Origin: Hyphomonadaceae bacterium UBA2389 | Lineage (GTDB): Bacteria > Pseudomonadota > Alphaproteobacteria > Caulobacterales > Aquidulcibacteraceae | DNA length: 9,521 nt | Reading direction: 5' to 3' | Assembly (NCBI GenBank): GCA_002343395.1 | Contig: DDSN01000076.1 | Coordinates: 1 to 9,521 of the forward strand | Shown: positions 6,625 to 9,521 of the stretch, one piece after another | Layout: each line of letters begins with the position of its first letter | Position numbering within the stretch: the first letter of the stretch is position 1 | Notes under the pieces: model-generated | Seen by the model: the letters and a program-made list of their open reading frames with translations, nothing else | What the model was told of the DNA's origin: nothing | Database searches by the model: none | Program-made: the position numbers and the translations under genes

Positions 6625-7243
6625 CGCGCGCTCCAAATGCCGGCAATGCCCAGCCATAGTGTATCGCGCCAGCGCGCAAGCCGAAACCCGCGGCCGCGCC
6701 GAGCGCGCCGGATACAAGCGGGTCAAAGCCGGCGGCGTGGAGGGCGACAAAGCCGGCCGCGGCCAACAGGGCGGCGGAGATGGTGATCTCGCGTTTCAGC
6801 AGGGCCGACGGTTGTCCGGCGAGAACGTCGCGAATGACCCCTCCAAAGCACGATGTGAGCACGCCCATCGCGATCGCGATCAGCGGATCGACGCCGAGCG
6901 ACAAAGCCTTGCCCGCGCCGATCACCGCGTACGCGGCAAGGCCGACCGCGTCGACCCAGATCAGCGTTTTGGCGCGCTCGAGATGCGGCGCCGCGAACCA
7001 TACCGCGATCGCGGCGACCAAGCCGATGCCGAGATACGCCGGGTCGCCCATCCAAAACACTGGCGCGCCGATCAGCAGATCGCGCAACGTGCCCCCGCCG
7101 ACCCCGGTAACGACGGCGAAGAACCAGAACGTTATGATGTCGTGGCGATCACGCGCAGCGGCAAGCGCGCCAGTCAACGCGAATACAGCCACGCCGGCGT
7201 AGTCAAATGCGGCTGGCAGGAGCGGCAATGAGTCGACGGGCAT
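6605..7243 (-). CDS. TRIC cation channel / UPF0126 family membrane protein
   Basis: The 212-residue product is very hydrophobic, with about seven membrane helices arranged as two similar halves. The paired signatures GVGGGTLRDLL (about 47-57) and CFGGVIRDVL (about 132-141) identify the UPF0126 family, whose structurally studied members are trimeric potassium-permeable channels of the TRIC type. The exact ion and role here are unknown. The ATG at 7243 is the natural N-terminus, although the ribosome site before it is weak. The 3' end overlaps the HMG-CoA lyase start by 20 bp, so the two form an operon despite no known functional link. The tRNA-Leu gene lies 56 bp upstream on the same strand. 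Confidence 0.92.
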   Translation of the reverse strand: MPVDSLPLLPAAFDYAGVAVFALTGALAAARDRHDIITFWFFAVVTGVGGGTLRDLLIGAPVFWMGDPAYLGIGLVAAIAVWFAAPHLERAKTLIWVDAVGLAAYAVIGAGKALSLGVDPLIAIAMGVLTSCFGGVIRDVLAGQPSALLKREITISAALLAAAGFVALHAAGFDPLVSGALGAAAGFGLRAGAIHYGWALPAFGARGGEGKA

Positions 7244-7299
7244 CCATCACTGTCTCTGAAAGAGCGTGGCCGGCCGGCGCTCGCGAAGCAAGCGGCGCC

Positions 7300-7387
7300 T
7301 GGTGCGAGCGGCGGGAGTTGAACCCGCACCGCCTTTTGGGCGAACGGATTTTAAGTCCGCTGCGTCTACCGGTTTCGCCACGCTCGC
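7300..7387 (-). tRNA. tRNA-Leu (anticodon UAA)
   Basis: The minus strand folds as a class II tRNA of 85 bases plus an encoded CCA. Acceptor arms GCGAGCG (7381-7387) and CGCTCGC (7304-7310) pair fully, the discriminator base is A as leucine tRNAs require, and CCA occupies 7300-7302. The anticodon stem GCGGA/TCCGT closes the loop CTTAAAA, giving anticodon TAA at 7351-7353, which reads UUA and UUG. The T arm has the standard GGTTCAACTCC loop region, and a long variable arm (CGCCC...GGCGG) is present. Confidence 0.97.
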
Positions 7388-7398
7388 GTCGCCAACGG

Positions 7399-7426
7399 AT
7401 TAGAGCCGTTCGGCGCCGGCGCGCAA
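7399..7426 (-). promoter_or_regulatory. Possible tRNA-Leu promoter
   Basis: On the minus strand TCTAAT (7399-7404) matches the -10 consensus at five of six bases. It is preceded after 16 bp by TTGCGC (7421-7426), which shares only the TTG of a -35. The -10 lies 11 bases before the mature tRNA 5' end, so the precursor leader would be very short. The tRNA could also be made by read-through from the cinA-family gene. Confidence 0.35.
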
Positions 7427-7449
7427 GCGTCGTCGACGCTGGCCTCGCG

Positions 7450-8214
7450 CTACCCCTCAACCACCTCGCCCTCGACGCCGCGCGAGCGCGCCAGCGCGAG
7501 CAAATCGTTTTGAGCTTTGCCAAGTGCTTCGGCGTCGGCCGAGCGCGCCACGAGGTGAACGCCAAAACTGTCCGGCGGCGCGTACCAGGGATAGGAACCA
7601 AAGCTCACGACCCCGTCCGCCTTCGCTTCCAAATCCGCCAAACCCGCCGCGATGTCGCCTTCGCGCAGGCTTCTGCCGCGGATGGTGACGCTCCGCACGA
7701 TGGCGCCGCCTTCAATGCGCGGGCCCACGTCCTCAAGCATGCCGCGCATGATCGAGGGCACGCCCGCCATCACGAAGACGTTGTCCATCTGAAAGCCCGG
7801 CGCTTTCGACACGGGATTGTCGATGAGCTTGGCGCCATCGGGGATGCGCGCCATCCGCAGCCGCGCCTCATTCAGATTGGAAGCGCCTTTGTAGTGCGCC
7901 TCCAGAATGGCGCGCGCATCCTCGCGCACGCCGATGTGCACGCCGAAAGCCGCCGCCACCGCGTCGGCGGTTTTGTCGTCGTGCGTGGGGCCGATGCCGC
8001 CCGTGGTGAGCACATAATCGTACTTCAATCTGAGCGCATTGATCGCGGCGACGATCTCCGCCGGAATGTCCGGCACGACACGCGCCTCCGCGATCTGCAC
8101 GCCGAGCGGCGCCAGGAATTTGGCGATGGTTTGCAGGTTCACATCCTGGGTGCGGCCGGAGAGAATTTCGTCCCCGATCAACAAGACGGCGGCTTTGACT
8201 TGGCGTTGGATCAT
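7450..8214 (-). CDS. CinA family / molybdopterin-binding domain protein (short form)
   Basis: The 254-residue product is a single MoaB/MogA-like molybdopterin-binding domain of the CinA N-terminal type. Visible landmarks are LLIGDEILSGRTQDVN (11-26), TTGGIGPTHDDKTADAVA (70-87) and FVMAGVPSIMRGML (147-160). The C-terminal nicotinamide-nucleotide amidohydrolase domain (PncC) of full-length CinA is absent, so competence or damage-inducible labels often given to this family should not be taken literally. In related full-length proteins this domain hydrolyses ADP-ribose. The ATG at 8214 gives the family's normal start (MIQRQVKAAVLLIGDE). No Shine-Dalgarno sequence precedes it, while a -10-like TACACT lies only seven bases upstream, suggesting a leaderless mRNA. 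It is divergent from the thioesterase gene. Confidence 0.92.
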   Translation of the reverse strand: MIQRQVKAAVLLIGDEILSGRTQDVNLQTIAKFLAPLGVQIAEARVVPDIPAEIVAAINALRLKYDYVLTTGGIGPTHDDKTADAVAAAFGVHIGVREDARAILEAHYKGASNLNEARLRMARIPDGAKLIDNPVSKAPGFQMDNVFVMAGVPSIMRGMLEDVGPRIEGGAIVRSVTIRGRSLREGDIAAGLADLEAKADGVVSFGSYPWYAPPDSFGVHLVARSADAEALGKAQNDLLALARSRGVEGEVVEG

Positions 8215-8221
8215 GCACGCT

Positions 8222-8249
8222 AGTGTACGGTCGGATGGAGATTTGTCGC
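8222..8249 (-). promoter_or_regulatory. Possible leaderless promoter of the cinA-family gene
   Basis: The minus strand has TACACT (8222-8227) seven bases before the ATG and GCGACA (8244-8249) 16 bp further upstream. TACACT matches the -10 consensus at four of six bases and GCGACA matches TTGACA at four of six. Transcription would start at or next to the A of the start codon, which fits the absence of a ribosome site. Confidence 0.4.
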
Positions 8250-8269
8250 CCTCCCCTCTAGGGGGAGGG
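8249..8269. repeat. C/G-rich perfect inverted repeat
   Basis: The arms CCCTCCCC (8249-8256) and GGGGAGGG (8262-8269) pair perfectly around a five-base TCTAG loop. It sits in the cinA/thioesterase divergent spacer, touches the possible cinA -35, and ends five bases before the thioesterase ribosome site. No T-tract follows, so it is not a normal terminator. It resembles the C-run/G-run palindromes scattered between genes in many GC-rich bacterial genomes; copy number cannot be judged from one window. Confidence 0.6.
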
Positions 8270-8287
8270 GGATTGGAGAGCGATATT

Positions 8288-8704
8288 ATGGACTTCACCC
8301 AGGCCCTCACCGAACGGCAGGCTGGCAAACTGCCCGACCGCCTGAACCTGGAATGGCTTGAGGCGCGCAAAGGCTTCGTGCGCGGGCGCTTCACGGTGCG
8401 CGAACATCACATGGCGCCCAACGGCTTCCTGCATGCGGCGAGCGTGATCGCGCTCGCGGACTCCGCGTGCGGCGTGGGGTGCGTGGTTTCCCTGCCGGAG
8501 GACGCGACCAGCTTCACCACCATCGAGTTGAAAACCAACTTCTTAGGCACGGGAAAACTCGGCGATGTAATCGCAACCGAAGCGCGCCTCATCCATGGCG
8601 GCCGCACGACGCAGGTCTGGGACGCGGACGTCAAGAACGAGACGGCAGGCAAGACCATCGCCCTCTTCCGCTGCACGCAGATGGTGCTTTATGCCAAGGC
8701 TTGA
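8288..8704 (+). CDS. PaaI family hotdog-fold thioesterase
   Basis: The 138-residue product is a hotdog-fold acyl-CoA thioesterase of the PaaI/4HBT type. The active-site region HHMAPNGFLHAASVIALADSACG (40-62) carries the Asn45-Gly46 and His49 positions and the acidic Asp58 on the central helix; the later TTIELKTNFLGTGKLGD and HGGRTTQVWDADV segments are the expected sheet strands. It would hydrolyse a CoA thioester in the cytoplasm; the acyl group is not predictable. The ATG at 8288 has GGAGAG seven bases upstream. An ATG-containing extension further upstream would run through the palindrome and cinA promoter and is rejected. Its stop codon overlaps a -35-like TTGACT that may serve the toxin-antitoxin genes downstream. 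Confidence 0.92.
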   Translation: MDFTQALTERQAGKLPDRLNLEWLEARKGFVRGRFTVREHHMAPNGFLHAASVIALADSACGVGCVVSLPEDATSFTTIELKTNFLGTGKLGDVIATEARLIHGGRTTQVWDADVKNETAGKTIALFRCTQMVLYAKA

Positions 8705-8736
8705 CTAGACTAAGTCCAATAGACTAAGTTTAATTT
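8701..8736 (+). promoter_or_regulatory. Promoter/operator of the toxin-antitoxin operon with 14-bp tandem repeat
   Basis: This AT-rich patch lies directly before the antitoxin ATG. Two tandem 14-bp units, TAGACTAAGTCCAA (8706-8719) and TAGACTAAGTTTAA (8720-8733), differ at two bases. The first contains the dyad GACT-A-AGTC (8708-8716). TTGACT (8701-8706) is one base from a consensus -35, overlapping the thioesterase stop. There is no Shine-Dalgarno sequence before the antitoxin. Autoregulated toxin-antitoxin operons commonly have such repeats as binding sites for the antitoxin; binding here is inferred. Confidence 0.6.
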
Positions 8737-8979
8737 ATGAAGACTGTGAATATCCACGAAGCGAAGACGCACCTGTCGCGGCTGATTGAGCGGGCCGCGC
8801 GGGGCGAAAGCTTTATCATCGCGAAGGCCGGCAAACCGCTGGTGCGGGTGGAGGCCTTGGAGACCGACACGAAGCTCAAGAAGCGCATCGGCTTTCTCGC
8901 TGGTGAGTTCTGCGTGCCCGATGACTTTGACCGCATGGGACAACGCGAGATCGAACGTCAGTTTGGCGCAAACGAGTGA
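8737..8979 (+). CDS. Phd/YefM family antitoxin
   Basis: The 80-residue product matches the Phd/YefM antitoxin family. The N-terminal DNA-binding and dimerisation part is MKTVNIHEAKTHLSRLIERAARGE-FIIAKAGKPLVRVEAL (1-41), with the typical conserved NIHEAKTHLS and AGKPLVRV. The remaining C-terminal segment, ending in DRMGQREIERQFGANE, would wrap and block the toxin. The family represses its own operon, and a tandem repeat lies just upstream. The ATG at 8737 gives the standard family start. The stop codon overlaps the GTG of the toxin gene (GTGA), so the pair is translationally coupled. Confidence 0.94.
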   Translation: MKTVNIHEAKTHLSRLIERAARGESFIIAKAGKPLVRVEALETDTKLKKRIGFLAGEFCVPDDFDRMGQREIERQFGANE

Positions 8980-9362
8980 AGTGGCTGGTCGACACGCACT
9001 TGCTTTTGTGGGCCGCAAGCGAGCCGAAAAAACTCTCACGCTCCGCGCGCCGACTGCTTGAGGACGAGCGCGAGCAACTCCACTTCAGCGCCGCCAGCAT
9101 CTGGGAAGTGGCGATCAAGAGCGGATTGGGACGAAAGGACTTCCGTGCCGATCCACGCCAACTGCGGCACGGCCTGATCGGCAATGGCTGGTTGGAGCTG
9201 GCGGTTACCAGCGAACACGCCGCGGCGGTTGTTGATCTGCCGGCTCGCCACAAGGACCCGTTCGATCGCATACTGGTGGCTCAAGCGCAGATCGACGCGC
9301 TAACGTTGCTGACGGCAGACGAGAATCTGGCAGCGTACGGCGCGCGGGTGAAAGTAGTGTGA
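8976..9362 (+). CDS. VapC-like PIN domain toxin
   Basis: The 128-residue product is a PIN-domain protein, the family of metal-dependent ribonucleases that includes VapC toxins. The acidic active-site residues are all visible: Asp6 in MKWLVDTHLLLWA, Glu44 in SAASIWEVAIK, Asp94 and Asp97 in HKDPFDRILVAQA, and Asp115 in LLTADENL. The DTHLLLWA/HKDPFDR form is the subgroup usually paired with Phd/YefM-type antitoxins, as here. RNA target unknown. It starts with GTG at 8976, overlapping the antitoxin stop by four bases; no other start codon fits. Length and active site look intact, so the toxin is probably functional. Confidence 0.94.
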   Translation: MKWLVDTHLLLWAASEPKKLSRSARRLLEDEREQLHFSAASIWEVAIKSGLGRKDFRADPRQLRHGLIGNGWLELAVTSEHAAAVVDLPARHKDPFDRILVAQAQIDALTLLTADENLAAYGARVKVV

Positions 9363-9398
9363 TCGGTTCCGAATTCGCGAAAATTGAGTGGTCGAGAC

Positions 9399-9521
9399 CT
9401 ACTTAATCTTGCCTTCAACGAACTCGACGTGCTTCTTCGCGATCGGATCGTACTTGTTGAACTTGAGCTTTTCGGTCTTCGTGCGCGGGTTCTTCTTGGT
9501 CACGTAGAAATAGCCGGTATC
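9399..9521 (-). CDS. rpmG: 50S ribosomal protein L33, partial (N-terminus beyond right edge)
   Basis: The last 40 residues are in the window. They open DTGYFYVTKKNPRTKTEKL and close YDPIAKKHVEFVEGKIK before a TAG stop, which is the C-terminal three quarters of bacterial L33 (about 55 residues). About 15 N-terminal residues lie beyond position 9521. No Cys-x-x-Cys pairs are seen in this part, so it is the zinc-free form, assuming none lie in the missing start. L33 sits near the tRNA exit site of the large ribosomal subunit. It converges on the PIN toxin gene with 36 bp between stop codons, and I see no clear terminator there. Confidence 0.95.
   Translation of the reverse strand, partial: DTGYFYVTKKNPRTKTEKLKFNKYDPIAKKHVEFVEGKIK

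Noticed and set aside
7277..7300. Hairpin (GGCGC/GCGCC arms) just after the tRNA-Leu gene as an intrinsic terminator
   Set aside because: The stem has a bulge and no T-tract follows it on the minus strand, so termination here is not supported.
7300..7387. tRNA-Leu as an integration site for a mobile element
   Set aside because: No integrase, no direct repeat of the tRNA end and no change of gene content is visible on either side.

Overview
The window reads as ordinary chromosome of a GC-rich alphaproteobacterium. Codons are strongly GC-biased, the ribosomal protein L33 tail looks alphaproteobacterial, and there is a TorF-type putative porin, a short CinA-family protein and a bacterial HMG-CoA lyase. 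A Caulobacterales/Hyphomonadaceae-like host is my inference, not something the sequence proves. I see no phage, insertion sequence, integrase or CRISPR array, and no clear new multi-gene system.

Layout. Positions 1-365 hold no protein gene. On the minus strand they carry what looks like the promoter and leader of a ribosomal RNA operon running off the left edge: TTGACA, 17 bp, TAGAAC, a GC-rich discriminator, a short hairpin and a boxA-like GCTCTTTGACATTGT. Positions 366-3005 hold four minus-strand genes: NUDIX hydrolase, serine O-acetyltransferase (cysE), rhomboid protease and a two-CBS-domain protein. The first three are packed 9-12 bp apart; the CBS gene follows after 84 bp with its own strong ribosome site. 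Divergent from them, with only 11 bp between start codons, is a YdjA-type nitroreductase (3017-3631). It is followed by an unrecognised basic protein (3701-4195), which converges on queF (4198-4647, minus), the last enzyme of preQ1 synthesis.

The porin gene (4899-5609) is preceded by a perfect 10-bp inverted repeat and followed by a rho-independent terminator whose T-tract runs into the 3' end of the convergent HMG-CoA lyase gene. That gene (5722-6624, minus) overlaps the end of a TRIC/UPF0126 membrane-protein gene (6605-7243, minus). Upstream are tRNA-Leu(UAA) (7300-7387, minus) and a cinA-family gene (7450-8214, minus) that may be translated from a leaderless transcript. Divergent from cinA is a PaaI-type thioesterase (8288-8704), followed by a Phd/YefM antitoxin and VapC-like PIN toxin pair with a tandem repeat in its AT-rich promoter. 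The right edge cuts rpmG (L33).

Most genes are housekeeping or general metabolism, and neighbours share no single pathway. The best functional units are the toxin-antitoxin pair, the NUDIX-cysE-rhomboid cluster and the rRNA operon control region. The most useful leads are the regulatory sequences: the rRNA leader, the porin inverted repeat, the toxin-antitoxin operator repeats and the C/G-rich hairpin between cinA and the thioesterase.
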